NCBI GenBank assembly: GCA_037178675.1
Contig: JAYMGJ010000068.1
Coordinates: 111,198 to 175,197, forward strand
Direction: 5' to 3'
DNA length: 64,000 nt
Source of the DNA: Scleroderma bovista
Taxonomy: Eukaryota; Basidiomycota; Agaricomycetes; Boletales; Sclerodermataceae
Both the position numbers and the translations under genes were made by a program. Below the pieces are notes generated by a model, which saw only the letters and a list, made by a program, of their open reading frames with translations, was not told where the DNA came from and did no database searches. Positions within the stretch are counted from its first letter, which is position 1; every line of letters starts with the position of its first letter. Shown here in pieces: positions 35,445 through 47,870 of this stretch.

Positions 35445-36448
35445 GACGATTTGAATTTCAAAGCGAATGAACATGCGAATGTAAGTCTGGCTGTTAGTCT
35501 TTTGTCCTACCCCGAGTTATCATACCCGCTTGTAGTACCCCACTCTTTCTCTGCTGTTGTCCTCCATATGTAACCAACCTTTCCCTGGCTCGCGTACTTA
35601 ATTCTACATACATACACATCCCGTTCTACTAACCTAAGCTTTCGAGTACATGGCTTTCGACAATGCCGTTCCTGACCCCGTTTCCATTATTATTTATAGT
35701 TGGCCTATGGAGTGGTTTTACATCGCTGGTCTGTTGCATGGGTGTTCCTATATACATATCCTATCTGCTACTCGAAATGCCGCCTGCGTCGGCAGAACCC
35801 TTGCTCTCCGCATGCACATTGGATTGCGTACTTGGAAGGCTCATAGGTAGCAAGGTAAGGCAACTGAATCACACGGATCCAAAGAAGGCAAAAAGTTCTG
35901 TCGTCAGTCGTTCCCACGATATAGGATTCTCCCAGAACCCTTTGCTCTTCGAGCAACATCAGGAATTTCACACATTGCTTATTTAATCCTTAGTCAACTT
36001 ATATGCATCAAATAAGCTCAAATAAGTTGACTTCACGATAAGCGCAACAAGTCACAATCCAGACCACTCGTTTTCTTATCCAAGCTTATTTTGAACTTAT
36101 TTCCATCTTTTTGTTCTTGTACCACTTTGTTACTATTTCATTCACCAGTCAAATAAGTCGGAAAAGTGATTTAATTGCAGACATCCAGACAATTAAGTAA
36201 ACAAAAAAGTCAACAGTAAGCTATATAAATGCTGGGAAAGCAAGTAACAAAGAGCGCAGAATAACAATCGGCGATGGTGTGTAGAGATGCAGAGTAAATG
36301 AGTGGGCAGTAGCGATTAGTGACGGCGGGTATAATGCTTGCAGAAAAGACAGAGCGACGATTGTAGCATACTGGAGCGAGCGAGCGAGCGTGGAACACGA
36401 TGAGAATGAGAGAAATCTGTTGTAAATGCATCAGTTTTAGTGCCATTA
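35445..36448. other. Downstream of bZIP; A/T-rich left end of the Plavaka element
   Basis: A short hydrophobic frame (35663-35986, MPFLTPFPLLFIVGLWSG) is too short to call. From about 35985 to 36230 the sequence is A/T-rich with repeated AATAAGT, AAGTTGACTT and related strings (for example AAATAAGTTGACTTCAC). A similar string, TAAG(T/C)CG(G/A)AAAAGT, occurs at about 36150 and again at about 44375, beyond the other side of the transposase gene. This is consistent with subterminal repeats of one element. Exact ends were not resolved. Confidence 0.4.
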
Positions 36449-39087
36449 CTATTCGCAGGGACCCCACCACAGAACGACGGTCAGCAGGTGATAACAACAA
36501 GACATGGCGGGTATAATATTTGCAAAAAAAAATCCTGGAAACGAAGCGTGTAAACTGGACGAACGACCGAAAACGAGCAACTTACAGAGGAAGTATCGAG
36601 GATTGATGGCCTCCACGGGATCATCTGTGACCGCACTGCTACTTGCTGCAACCTTGAGCTTATGGGCACATTGGGCAATCTTGACCGTATCACGAAGCCA
36701 AGCAGAACCTTGTTTGACGATCGAATCCCTGTATGCCAACGAGTCAACGCCCCAGTTTGGCCATGAAAAGTTGAAGGATGTGGAGGTGTTCTTCCCGGTT
36801 GCTTTATTGAGTACTTTAGGGAGCTTGAATCTGATCTTGCCATCCCCAGCTTCCGCCATGGCAATAAGAACGTCGTCTACATCAATGGTTCCCTCCATGA
36901 TGTACTTGACAGCACGCTCCAACTTTTGAAACAAAGCAAATAAATGACGAGACCTAAGGGGAACAGTGCAGGGACTCACTGCTGCAGACGCCAAACCAAG
37001 AACGCCTGCCATGTCCTTTCCAGCTGTGAGATCCTTCGTACTCCATTGATGAATGTCGACATAGCCCACAATGTCGTTGAGATGGGTGGTACCAAGTAAT
37101 TCAATAAGAAAAGGCGACCGGAACATTCCTTCAGAAGAGGGTTCATCAGCGGTTTCACAGAGGAATGCGAAGTCCTTGAATAGCTTTGTTGCCATAGCGG
37201 TAACGTCCACGTCGTCATCTAACTTGGAAAAAAAATCTATCATGATGCAAATGGCGGTGGACCCAATTCCACTGCGCCACTCAGCAAGGCGCTGTTGGAT
37301 CTTGGGGTACGCAGTTAATGTTTTTCATAACCAGACATAAAATCTTGAACTTACAATTGCCATAACCGAGCCATCTGCAGTGACCCTGTACTTGACATGG
37401 GGAAATACAACGTCCCACACAACTTGCACTGCCGCGACAAGCGATTCTTCAGGTATCACCCAGACATTAGGTTGGGCACCGGCCCAGAGTGTGATCGTAC
37501 CAACAAGCCCACGGGACCACCTACTATCATTGCACGGGACGGGAAGATCCTTGATGGTATATTTCTTCTTGATGGTTTCGATGATATAACCATCTGCGTC
37601 ATACTGGAGCTCTGCGGTAGTATGAGTGACAGCCATCGAGGCGTTGGGAAGTACTGAACATACTAGTATCTGGAGGTGCTACCGTTGTGTGCCTGGTTTC
37701 CTCGACCTTGATTTTCTTTTGTAGCGGCTGAGGTTCACATATGACCCCGACTGTCGTCTGTATCAGTTCTCGTTAGTTAGTAGCTACAAACAGCATTCAA
37801 ATAAATGGACTTACGGAGACGGTTGTTTGCAGCGTCCCACTCTCCTTGTGTAGCAGAGTGTGGGTCTCCTTTACAGCGTCAAGGTCCTCAGGCTCACCGT
37901 CAAATTCATTGACTTTTCGCTTCCCCATGCTGGAGCCTGTGGCGCTGATGCTTTTAACACATGGGCTGCAAAGGATCTTGCCATGCCATAATTCAATGTC
38001 GCTGTCTGCGGATGCAGAAGAAACCTGGGAACCAAGTAAGTGATATTATCGACGCACAAGTTCCACTTACCGCAACAATCTTCTTTCCATTTTTACCCGT
38101 TTCATTTTTGCTGACGGTATATGCACGCTCATCTTCATCGTCAACATCATCACTAAATCCCTCTGTCGGGACATTCAGTTCTGGGGCATCGAATGGGACT
38201 TGCAGCTTCCGGTAGTGGCCACTCGCGGAAGTCACATTTGAGGAATGGGTGTTGAAAGTGAGCATCGAGGGAGGGCGGTGCCGAGCAGAGGAGGTGGTGT
38301 CAGCTGCGGACGTCGCAGGCGACTTCGCAGCGGTAACACCTGCTTTCCACTTCAGAACATGCCCATCGACGGCCATATCCTGAGCCCTGGTGTTCAGCGC
38401 CAGGTCACGGAAAAACAGTGTAGATTGAGTGAGTAACAACATGGCTAGACGTGAGAGTGAGCTTACCCAATTTGCAGTGCAGCTGCCATGTTCCATTCGG
38501 CCGCATCAGATTCTAGACGTGTACACTGGTCAAAACGTGACTCACCCGGACTCTGTTCCTTTGTTCCCTCCAGTTGACGCTGCACTTTCGCAGCGTTGAT
38601 CTGCTCCTTCAGCGACCTATTCCTTGGAAGCTTTCTTGGAGCTGAGACACTATCATCATCAGCGTGTGAATGATCAGCAAAAGAGGTGAGTTTTCCAAAC
38701 TTTATCACGACCTAATCAATGACCCATCGATTGTAGTATAGAATAGCACATCACCTCAGTCTCCATGGTCCCATCCTTCGCAGATGCGACTTCCATTGAC
38801 GTGGGTATAGCTTTCTTGGGTTTTACTCGTGGACGAGGACGGACAGGCGCTAAGTTTTTCACCACAGCTTGTCTCACCTCCATTTCCATTTCCATGTCTG
38901 CCAGGCGGGCAATTCCCTCCTTCCTGGCCTGCTCCTCTTCTACTTGAGCATCTCTGAGCAGCTTGTCATCAGCCGCTTTTTCTGCTTTGCTACGCCGCTT
39001 TCCCTGGGCTTGGAGAACAATGTCCCCAGGGTGAGTGGTTGCATTCTTGGCTCGTGTGCGGGGTCGAGAAGTCTCACTGACGTCCAT
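36449..39087 (-). CDS. Plavaka-associated accessory gene, unknown function
   Basis: The ATG at 39087 (MDVSETSRPRTRAKN) opens a basic, coiled N-terminus (KRRSKAEKAADDKLL, RDAQVEEEQARKEG, PRPRVKPKKA). Several short introns follow. Later exons give KLTSFADHSHADDD, a Ser/Thr-rich stretch, GFSDDVDDEDERAY, SMGKRKVNEFDGEPEDLDAV and then a well-mixed C-terminal domain: YTIKDLPVPCNDSRWSRG, VGTITLWAGAQPNVWVIPEE, VVWDVVFPHVKYRV and IGYVDIHQW-like strings, to a stop at 36449. I do not recognise a catalytic motif. It is divergent from the Plavaka transposase with 218 bp between start codons, which suggests both belong to one element. Exon edges are approximate. Confidence 0.55.
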
Positions 39088-39305
39088 GATCAGATGCTGG
39101 GTTTGGGGCAATGGTAGGGAATTTGAGAGAGTTTTTTGGAAGGGGGGGGGGTGAGAGAAGTTCAAGTTGTGAAGCGGGTTGTGGGCCCTGGCAATTTGTA
39201 AGTTTTTGCGCTCACCCCAAAAAAAATGGACTAACGACTTTGGCAGATTTCCGTAACCTGTCAGTCGTCGCCTCTCCGCAAAAAAACACCACCTCTCTCG
39301 CTGCT
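39088..39305. promoter_or_regulatory. Shared promoter region of the Plavaka gene pair
   Basis: 218 bp lie between divergent start codons at 39087 (minus) and 39306 (plus). It contains a G9 run at 39142-39150 and an A8 run. No defined motif is recognised. Confidence 0.45.
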
Positions 39306-42300
39306 ATGTTTTTGGCTAACCGGAATGTTCGCCAGCAGAACACTGTACACCAGCTTCCATGTGGCCATCCTGGCTGCAATCGGTACTTCAAGATGTCTGC
39401 CGGGCGCACCAAGCACAGGCATGCAAACCATCCTATTATTACGCCCTCTGACCCACCTTGGGCCCCAACTCCACCGCTACGCTCTCCAACCAGACCTGTT
39501 AGCCCTTCTTTCCAACCACAAAATGGTCAAGATCAGGGCGCTCCAGATTGGGAGGGGTCAAATCCTCTTAATGAGAATGACACGGAATCTGGCTCTGGGG
39601 GCCCTCCTACTCCCTTGCACCCCATGGAATCTCAATTCTACGGCTCTGGAGACAGGCTTTATAGAAATTATCACCCGAAACTCACTGGTAATGTGACTGA
39701 TTTCAATATAAAATTTTCAGTTTACTAACGTCCGAAATCCAGCAAAGCCATGCGATGAGCATGGCAAATTCCTTGCCACCGGGGTCCCTCCAACTCCAGT
39801 TGTTACTAACCCAAATGACTGGGCCCCTTTCGATGATCGCACCCAGTTTGAAACGGCTGACTTACTATACACCCGCATCCAAATGTCGGCGCCACAAATC
39901 AACACCCTAATGGACCTTTGGGCAGCTACACTACTTGAACATGGTGCTGGGCCTCCCTTTGACAGTTGCCGTAGTCTATACAACACTATTGACAGCATCC
40001 CACTTGGTGATGTCAAGTGGCAACGGTTTAAGGTCCAGTACACTGGCGAGATACCAATGGTCAACCCTCCTTCTTGGATGCAGCAACCTTACGAAGTGTG
40101 GTATCGCAACGTTCGGGAAGTTGTTCATCAAATACTTGGGAATCCGAGCTATGCGGATGAGATGGACCTGCGTCCATTTCGGGAATTTTCGTCTGAAGGC
40201 GACCAGCGCCAATATTGTGACTTCATGTCAGGCGATTGGGTCTGGGACCAGGCAGTAAGTATTTGGGATCTCCTTTCCCGTTACTTAACTAACTTTACTT
40301 CAATAGGATATAATCTCGGAGGATGAAGCAACACTCGGAAGCACGTTCGTCCCAATCATCTTGGGCAGTGACAAAACAACTGTATCTGTCGCCACTGGCA
40401 ATAACGAATTCTATCCGCTTTACATATCTATTGGCAACGTCCGCAATAATGTCCGTCGTGCTCACCGACATGCCCTTGTTCTTCTGGGCTTCCTCGCAAT
40501 TCCCAAAAGTAAGTGCCCAATATTTCACTGCATTTGCAATTTAGAACTCAAAATATCCTAGCAACAAAAGAACATTCATCAGACGCAGGATTTCGAAAGT
40601 TCTGGCGGCAGCTATTCCACCGCTCCCTCTCCATGATCCTTGATCCACTTAAGGCCGCAATGACATCGCCTGAAGTGGTCAGGTTCGGAGATGGATATTA
40701 TCGCCGTGTTATATATGGCCTTGGCCCTTACATCGCTGATTACGAGGAGCAGGCACTCTTGGCCTGCATCGTCCGAGGATGGTGTGCAAGGTAACTACTT
40801 CTACAACTCTTGATTCATTATGCTAATTACAAGTTTTCAGATGCCAAGCAACACACAAGGATCTGGACGCCGATGCACTACTGTGTTGTCGCGAGTTCAC
40901 CGAAGCTCTCTTTGAAGAAGCCCAGAATTCCCTTACTATTCTGTGGGACGAATATGGAATAGTTGGCGACCTCGTGGTGAGTTCACGCTCCTTGCCATGG
41001 TGTGACCATTAGGATATTCATATCATCTTCAAGCCTTTCACGAATGACTTCCCTCAGGCTGATATCCATCACCTCATCGCACCTGACATCCTCCACCAAT
41101 TAATAAAAGGTTGCTTCAAAGATCACCTTGTGGACTGGGTCGAGGCATACCTCAGATTGCAGCATAGAACAAAAGAAGCAGAGCGCATTTTGGATGATAT
41201 TGATCGGAGGTATGTTCGGTCTGCTCTACATCGGCGTCACTGCTGTCCACTAACTACTATCTCAAAGGATTGCCGCTGTCGCGCCATTTGCCGGCTTGCG
41301 CCACTTTCCACAAGGCCGAGGTTTCAAGCAATGGACCGGTGACGACTCCAAGGCTTTGATGAAAGTACGTATTCCATCCCTCGCGGTCTAACAAATGGTT
41401 TAACATTCAATGCAGGTATATTTACCAGCAATTGAAGGCTATGTTCCATCCGAGATTGTACGCACATTTCGTTCATTCCTGGAGTTCTGTTACCTTGTCC
41501 GCCGGCATGTTATTACTGAACAGACTTTGAAGGATATTGAGGATGCACTGGCCCGTTTCCATCATTATCGAGAAATTTTTAAAAGCGGCGAGATTACAGT
41601 AGTGGAAACCTTCTCTTTGCCTCGGCAGCACGCTGCCAAGCATTATCCAGAGCTTATTCGTCTTTTTGGTGCTCCCAATGGACTCTGTTCTTCGATCACC
41701 GAATGCAAACATATCAAAGCCGTTAAAGAGCCTTATCGACGATCCAACAGGTACAACGCGATTGGTCAGATGCTTCTGACCAACCAACGCCTTGATAAAC
41801 TAGCAAGTTGCCGTGCGGACTTTGCAAATCGCGGAATGTTAGAAGGAACTTGCCTCTCAGCCATGCTACAAAGTCTGCAGTGCCTTGGTAAGTAAAACTT
41901 CATTGGAGAAATTCCTTGATGTTGACTATGTCATTCTAGCCTCAGCCTTCGACGTGCCAAATGGAGGCAGAGCATCACAATGCGTCAATGAGGCCCCACC
42001 CCCTACTCCTTCCAACACCAACCCCAACCCACCAACGGCAAACACACACGACAGCGATGATGCTGTACCGGATGACCTACCAACGAACCTGTCTGGGCAT
42101 GTAGAACTTGCATGGACACCACGTAAGTCCACATTTGTCCTTGCTTAAATTACTTTTAACTTGATGATCCAGAGCGAAAGCGTGCACGAACTGTGGAAGC
42201 ATTGGCCATTGAAATTGAGGTGCCAAACTTGGCTGCCTTGCTACGCCGCTTTCTATTCGACCAGCTCTACCCTGATGACCCACGTGATCCATCACAGATC

Positions 42301-42843
42301 CCCATTGCAGGCTGCCCCCACTTCGAAGGATCAATATCTGTGTTCAACTCAGCATCTGCACGGTTCTATGCGCCCAGTGACTTGAGCGGGCTTGGCGGCA
42401 TGCGGACAGAATTTATCCACTCAGCTCCCATGTGGAGAAACGAGGCACCACGCTATGACTGTATTTTCGTTGGTACAAATGCAAGCAACCCTTCAGAAAC
42501 TGGCATGCGCGCCTATGACATCGCACGGGTACTGGCTTTTTTTTCTTTCTCATACAGAAGTGTCCGTTACCCTTGTGCGGTAATCCGTTGGTTCGACAAG
42601 ATTGGCGATAGACCAGACGAAGACACAGGAATGTGGAAGGTTCGACCATCAACTCTACCAAATCATTTGCCACATTTTGTGGTCATCCACATAGATGCCA
42701 TTTATCGAGCCGCACACTTAATCCCCATCTATGGTAATCAAACTATATCTCGTGACATTCGGCCACATCACTCTTATGATGTGTTTCGTGCGTTCTACGT
42801 CAATAAGTACGCTGACCACCATGCGTTTGAGACCGCGGGCTAG
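39306..42843 (+). CDS. Plavaka transposase, apparently intact
   Basis: This gene encodes the DNA-cutting enzyme of a cut-and-paste element. The start MFLANRNVRQQNT precedes a C2H2 finger (CGHPGCNRYFKMSAGRTKHR). About nine introns are removed to give one frame. It contains IPLGDVKWQRFKVQY, the family signature GSDKTTVSVATGNNEFYPLY followed by ISIGNVRNNVRRAHRHA and LLGFLAIPK, then HHLIAPDILHQLIKGCFKDH, FKQWTGDDSKALMKVYLPAI and a C-terminal part (YDCIFVGTNASN, PCAVIRWFDKIGD) ending FETAG at 42843. Every splice keeps frame and no stop was found, so it could be active. The neighbouring accessory gene and A/T-rich flanks probably complete the element. Confidence 0.88.
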
Positions 42844-42849
42844 GGCACT

Positions 42850-43975
42850 GTGGTCGGTCATCGTGCAGGGGATGTTCCAGATGGAGAGAGAAATGTGCTG
42901 GTCTCTGGTCCAACCAGCCCTCATCTCCACCCGCCCATCTGCGTCACCCCCCACCAGCTGGTGTCAAGCACCTTTTGGCCAGTCTTATCCCTCCCATTCA
43001 CATCTCATGGCTTCGGTACTTGGGCCTGTCCAACTGCCCCCCACCTCCACCCGCCTCATCTGCGTCACCCCCACACCAATTGGCGTCGACCTTTTGGACA
43101 GTCGCATCTCATGACTTCGGTACTTGGGCCTGTCCAACCAGCCTCCATCTCACTCGCCTCATCTGTGTCACCCCCCACCAGCGGGTGTCAAGGACCTTTT
43201 GGCCAGTCTTATCCCTCCCATTCGCATCTCATGTCTTTGGTACTTGAGCCTGTCCAACCGGCCCACCTCCATCCGCCTCATCTGCGTCACCCCCACACCA
43301 GCTGGCGTCGTCCTTTCGGACATCGCATCTCATGGCTTCGGTACTTGGGCCTGTCCAACCAGCCCCCCCTCCATCTCACCCTGCCTCATCTGCGTCACCC
43401 CCACACCAATTGGTGTCGACCTTTTGGACAGTCGCATCTCATGGCTTTGGTACTTGGGCCTGTCCAACCAGCCTCCATCTCACCTGCATCATCTGCGTCA
43501 CCCCCCACCAGCTGGCGTCGAGGACCTTTTGGCCAGTCTTATCCCTCCCATTCGCATCTCATGGCTTTGGTACTTGAGCCTGTCCAACCGGCCCACCTCC
43601 ACCCGCCTCATCTGCGTCACCCCCACACCAGCTGGCATCGACCTTTCGGACATCGCATCTCATGGCTTCGGTACTTGGGCCTGTACAACCAGCCCCCCCT
43701 CCATCTCACCCACCTTATCTGCGTCACCCCCCACCAGCTGGCGTTAAGGACCTTCTGGCCAGTCTTATCCCTCCCATTCGCATCTCATGGCTTTGGTACT
43801 TAGGCCTATTCCAACCAGCCTCCCCCCATCTCCACCCACCTCATCTGCGTCACTCCTACACCAGCTGGCGTCAACCTTTCGGACAGTCACATCTCATGGC
43901 TTCGGTACTTGGGCCTGTCCAACCAACCAACCAACCCCCCCGTCTCCACCCACCTCATCTGTGTCACCCCCCCTG
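42850..43975 (+). repeat. Minisatellite of about 1.1 kb directly after the Plavaka gene
   Basis: Roughly ten imperfect units of about 100-130 bp, each containing CATCTCATGGCTTCGGTACT, GGGCCTGTCCAACCAGCC and CATCTGCGTCACCCCC. All forward frames stay open through parts of the array only because the unit lacks stops; I do not read it as coding. It starts within 10 bp of the transposase stop. Confidence 0.9.
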
Positions 43976-44634
43976 GTAAGCACTCCCAGTCTTTCAGTAC
44001 TATCTTTTCTCCTTCCATTATTCAACAGAAACCCCAATCCATGTCCATTTCACAGCAACCTCACTCCTTCTACGGCCACAAGCACATATCGCACCTATGC
44101 GCCAAATTCGTCGTATGATACGTGCATTCACTCCACAGTCAAACACCCTTAGTGCCAATCCGGAGAAGAGGATGGGCGTCCTTTTTTGTTACTTTTTACT
44201 TTTTATTTTACTTTTTAACACTTGTAGTTACAAGCGCTACTTATTGGTTCCTATGTTTGACTTAATTGACTGAATCGTACCTTGTTACGCTTTTTAGCGT
44301 TAATCTACTTGCTGTGCTTATGTGAGAAGTAGACTGCACTTACTTAAATGAGTCTTATTAAACTTTTTGGGTGAATAAGCCGAAAAAGTTAGATTAAGTA
44401 ATTGGTTAAATTCCTGATGGATATCCATGTTTTCGTTATAGATCCACTTCTTGCTCATACACATTCTTCATATTTATATCCATCATTCGTCTCATGAGGA
44501 AGTGGATTAGGTGACTAGGCTACGTGATACGCATACGTATATACAGGGGGATGCAACATGAGCGGGTGGGCCGTTAAGGGGAAAGGGGACAAGTCATGGA
44601 GAATAGGACTGCCGCTGCTGTAGGTGGGATGTTC
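43976..44634. other. A/T-rich spacer, probable right end of the Plavaka element
   Basis: No gene is seen. T-rich runs occur at 44180-44220. The string AATAAGCCGAAAAAGT at about 44373 resembles one at about 36150 and supports an element spanning from about 36.0 to 44.4 kb. Confidence 0.4.
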
Positions 44635-45047
44635 TCATGGCTTGCGCTCGAAGGAACTTGAACGCTGTAGAGAGCTTCGTCAGTAACGCCCTGGCGCCAA
44701 ACAAGGATGGGACAGTACTCCAAAGATGACGACTGCGAAGTCAAATGCATATTCCCCTGTACGCATGGGATTAGCAGGATAGCAGAAGGCGCAAAAGAGA
44801 TGGCACTAGCTCACCGAACTCAAGGTAGGTGCGCAAAAACTCTTTACCTGGCGGGTGAGGTACTGCTCAAGAGAGATGCAAGTGCGATACTTACGTCGAA
44901 CGTCTTTGTTGGGTACCTGGGACAAAGCAGGTCTGAACGAGCCAAACGTTCAGTTCACCGAGAACGATTGCATATAGGATGGGTCAACATACGTAAGACC
45001 AGTAGACCGACGAACGCCAGCGAGCAGTGCGCTGACGAGGACAGCGT
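44635..45047 (-). CDS. ATG44: Atg44/mitofissin-like (DUF1748) gene lacking its first exon
   Basis: DUF1748 proteins include mitofissin (Atg44), a small protein of the mitochondrial intermembrane space needed for fission in mitophagy. Five minus-strand exons (45047-44993, 44932-44895, 44862-44815, 44756-44719, 44664-44635) splice cleanly. They read DAVLVSALLAGVRRSTGLTP, SQVPNKDVR, KEFLRTYLEFGEYAFDFAVV, IFG and finally SSSFERKP with a TGA stop at 44635-44637. The pattern DAVLVS..AGVRRSTGL, then YLxxGE, then FERK matches the family along its length. The expected first exon (about ten residues ending in HY) is missing: the palindrome begins 12 bp upstream of the first exon found. The last 13 bp before that exon look like the end of an intron (GTAG). 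The gene is either truncated or carries the palindrome in its first intron. Confidence 0.7.
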
Positions 45048-45239
45048 CTACGCCCACATAGTTCAGTCAAAAGCCCTCGCAAAAGTGGGTCATCGGACAT
45101 GTACATTTGCCTGTAAAGGTGGGACTAGCCGACGCCGGCCGATGCTCGCAGAACTGGGCCAGGCCGATGTTTTCTATTATTGCAAATCTAGTACAGGCCT
45201 GAGGGACATTAATCACTGCAAAACTGGGATGGGCTGATG

Positions 45240-45960
45240 TTTGATAAAAATTGCAGAACTGGGACTGGTGGGAGCATTGTAAAACTAGGTCAGGCCTGTT
45301 GAACAAAAAAATTGACAAGTGTTGCAAAGCTGGGACTGGCCGATGTTGTAGATACATTGCAAAACTGGGTCAGGCCTGTTGAGAAAAAAGTTGTCAATTA
45401 CTGCAAAACTGGGTCAGGCTGACATGGCAGAATGGGGTCAGGCCTTTTGAGGAAAAAATTGTCAAGCATTGCAAAACTGGGTCAGGCTGACATTGTATAT
45501 ACATTGCAGAACTGGATCAGGCCTGTTGAGAAAAAAAGTTGTCAAGCATTGCAAAACTGGGTCAGGCTGACATTGCAGAACTGGGTCAGGCCTGTTGAGG
45601 AAAAAGTTGTCAAGCATTGCAAAACTGGGCCAGGCTGACATTGCAGAACTGGGTCAGGCCTGTTGAGGAAAAAGTTGTCAAGCATTGCAAAACTGGGCCA
45701 GGCTGACATTGCAGAACTGGGTCAGGCCTGTTGAGGAAAAAGTTGTCAAGCATTGCAAAACTGGGCCAGGCTGACATTGCAGAACTGGGTCAGGCCTGTT
45801 GAGGAAATAGTTGTCAAGCATTGCAAAACTGGGTCAGGCTGACATTGCAGAACTGGGTCAGGCCTGTTGAGAAACAAAGTTGTCAAGTACTGCAAAACTG
45901 GGTCAGGCCTGTTGAGCAAAAAAGTTGTCAACCATTGCAAAACTGGGTCAGACCCAAAAT
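45240..45960 (+). repeat. 68 bp minisatellite, left arm
   Basis: Units of 68 bp contain GTTGTCAAGCATTGCAAAAC, TGGGTCAGGCTGACATTGCA and TCAGGCCTGTTGAGG. Successive starts at 45606 and 45674 give the period. Inner units are nearly identical and outer ones are diverged. Confidence 0.9.
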
Positions 45961-45999
45961 TGATACACATTGCAGAATTAAATTACTGTGCTGACTACC

Positions 46000-47870
46000 A
46001 AAAATGTGGACCATTGATTAGGCAATATTGTGTACTGTTGGTGTGATAGTGTTGACTACCAAAGATGTGCAGCTTGGATTATCTAATGTTGTGTTCTATT
46101 GGTGTGGTAGTGCTGGTTACCAAAAATGCGGACTATTGATTAGCCAATGTTGTGTAGTGTTGTTGTTGTAGTGTACTACCAAAAATGTGTAGTATTGATT
46201 ACCTAATGTTGGGTACTCTTGGTGTGGTAGTGCTGATTACCAAAAATGCGGACTATTGATTGGCCAATGTTGTGTAGTGTTGTTGTTGTAGTGTACTACC
46301 AAAAATGTGTAGTATTGATTACCTAATGTTGGGTACTCTTGGTGTGGTAGTGCTGATTACCAAAAATGCGGACTATTGATCAACCAATATTGTGTGGTGT
46401 TGTTGTAGTGTACTACCAAAAAAAGTGTAGTACTGATTACCTAATGTTGTGTAGTATTGATGTGATAGTGTTCATTACCAAAAATGCGGACTGTTGATTA
46501 GCCAATATTGTGTAGTGTTGTTGTTGTAGTGTACTACCAAAGATGTGTAGTATTGATTATCTAATGTTTTGTACTGTTGGTGTGGTAGTGTTGATTACCA
46601 AAAATGTGTAGCTTGGATTACCTAATGTTGTGTACTGTTGGTGTGGTAGTGCTGATTACCAAAAATGCGAACCATTAGCCAATATTGTGTAGTGTTGTTG
46701 TTGTAGTGTACTACCAGAAATGTGTAGTATTAATTACCTAATGTTGTGTACTATTGATGTGGTAGTGTTGATTACCAAAAATGCGAACTATTGATCAACC
46801 AATGTTGTGTAGTGTCATTGTTGTAGTGTTGATTACCAAAAATGTGTAGCTTGGATTACCTAATGTTGTGTACTGTTGGTGTGGTTGTGTTGATTACCAA
46901 AAATGCGGACTATTGATTAGTCAATATTGTGTAGTGTTGATTACCAAAAATGTGTAGTTTGGATTACCTAATGTTGTGTACTGTTGGTGTGGTAGTACTG
47001 ATTATCAAAAATGCGGACTATTGATTAGTTGTTGTAGTGTACTAACAAAAATGTGTAGTATTGATTATCTAATGTTGTGTACTGTTGGTGTAGTAGTACT
47101 GATCATCAAAAATGCGGACTATTGATTAGTTGTTGTAGTGTACTACCAAAAATGTGTAGTTTGGATGACCTAATGTTGTGTACTGTTGGTGTGGTAGTGT
47201 TGATTATCAAAAGTGCGGACTATTGGTTAGTCAATATTGTGTAGTGTTAATTACCAAAAATGTGTAGTTTGGATTACCTAATGTTGTGTATTGTTGGTGT
47301 GGTAGTGTTGATTATCAAAAATGCGGACTATTGATTAGCCAATATTGTGTAGTTTGGATTACCTAATGTTGTGTACTGTTGGTGTAGTAGTGCTGATTAT
47401 CAAAAATGCGGACTATTGATTAGCCAATATTGTGTAGTGTTGTTGTTGTAGTGTACTACCAAAAATGTGTAGTATTGATTACCTAATGTTGGGTACTCTT
47501 GGTGTGGTAGTGCTGATTACCAAAAATGCGGACTATTGATCAACCAATATTGTGTGGTGTTGTTGTAGTGTACTACCAAAAATGTGTAGTACTGATTACC
47601 TAATGTTGTGTAGTGTTGATGTGATAGTGTTCATTACCAAAAATGCGGACTGTTGATTAGCCATTATTGTGTAGTATTGTTGTAGTGCACTACCCAAAAT
47701 CTGTAGTGTTAATTACCCAATGTTGTGTAGTGTTGATTACCAAAAGTGCGGACTTCTGATTAGCCATTATTGTTTAGTGTTGATTACCAAAAATGCGGAC
47801 TATTGATTAGGAAATGTAGTGTAGTGTTTGTGTATTGGAGTTGATTACCAACATTGTGTAGTTTTCATTA
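46000..47870 (+). repeat. About 120 bp minisatellite, left arm
   Basis: Many units contain ATTACCAAAAATGCGGACTA, TACTACCAAAAATGTGTAGT and TTACCTAATGTTGTGTACTG. Identical lines recur exactly 120 bp apart around 46140-46380. Shorter and longer variants alternate further in. Confidence 0.9.

Noticed and set aside
42850..43803. 317-codon frame after the Plavaka transposase
   Set aside because: It is the minisatellite translated; two other frames are open over the same bases.
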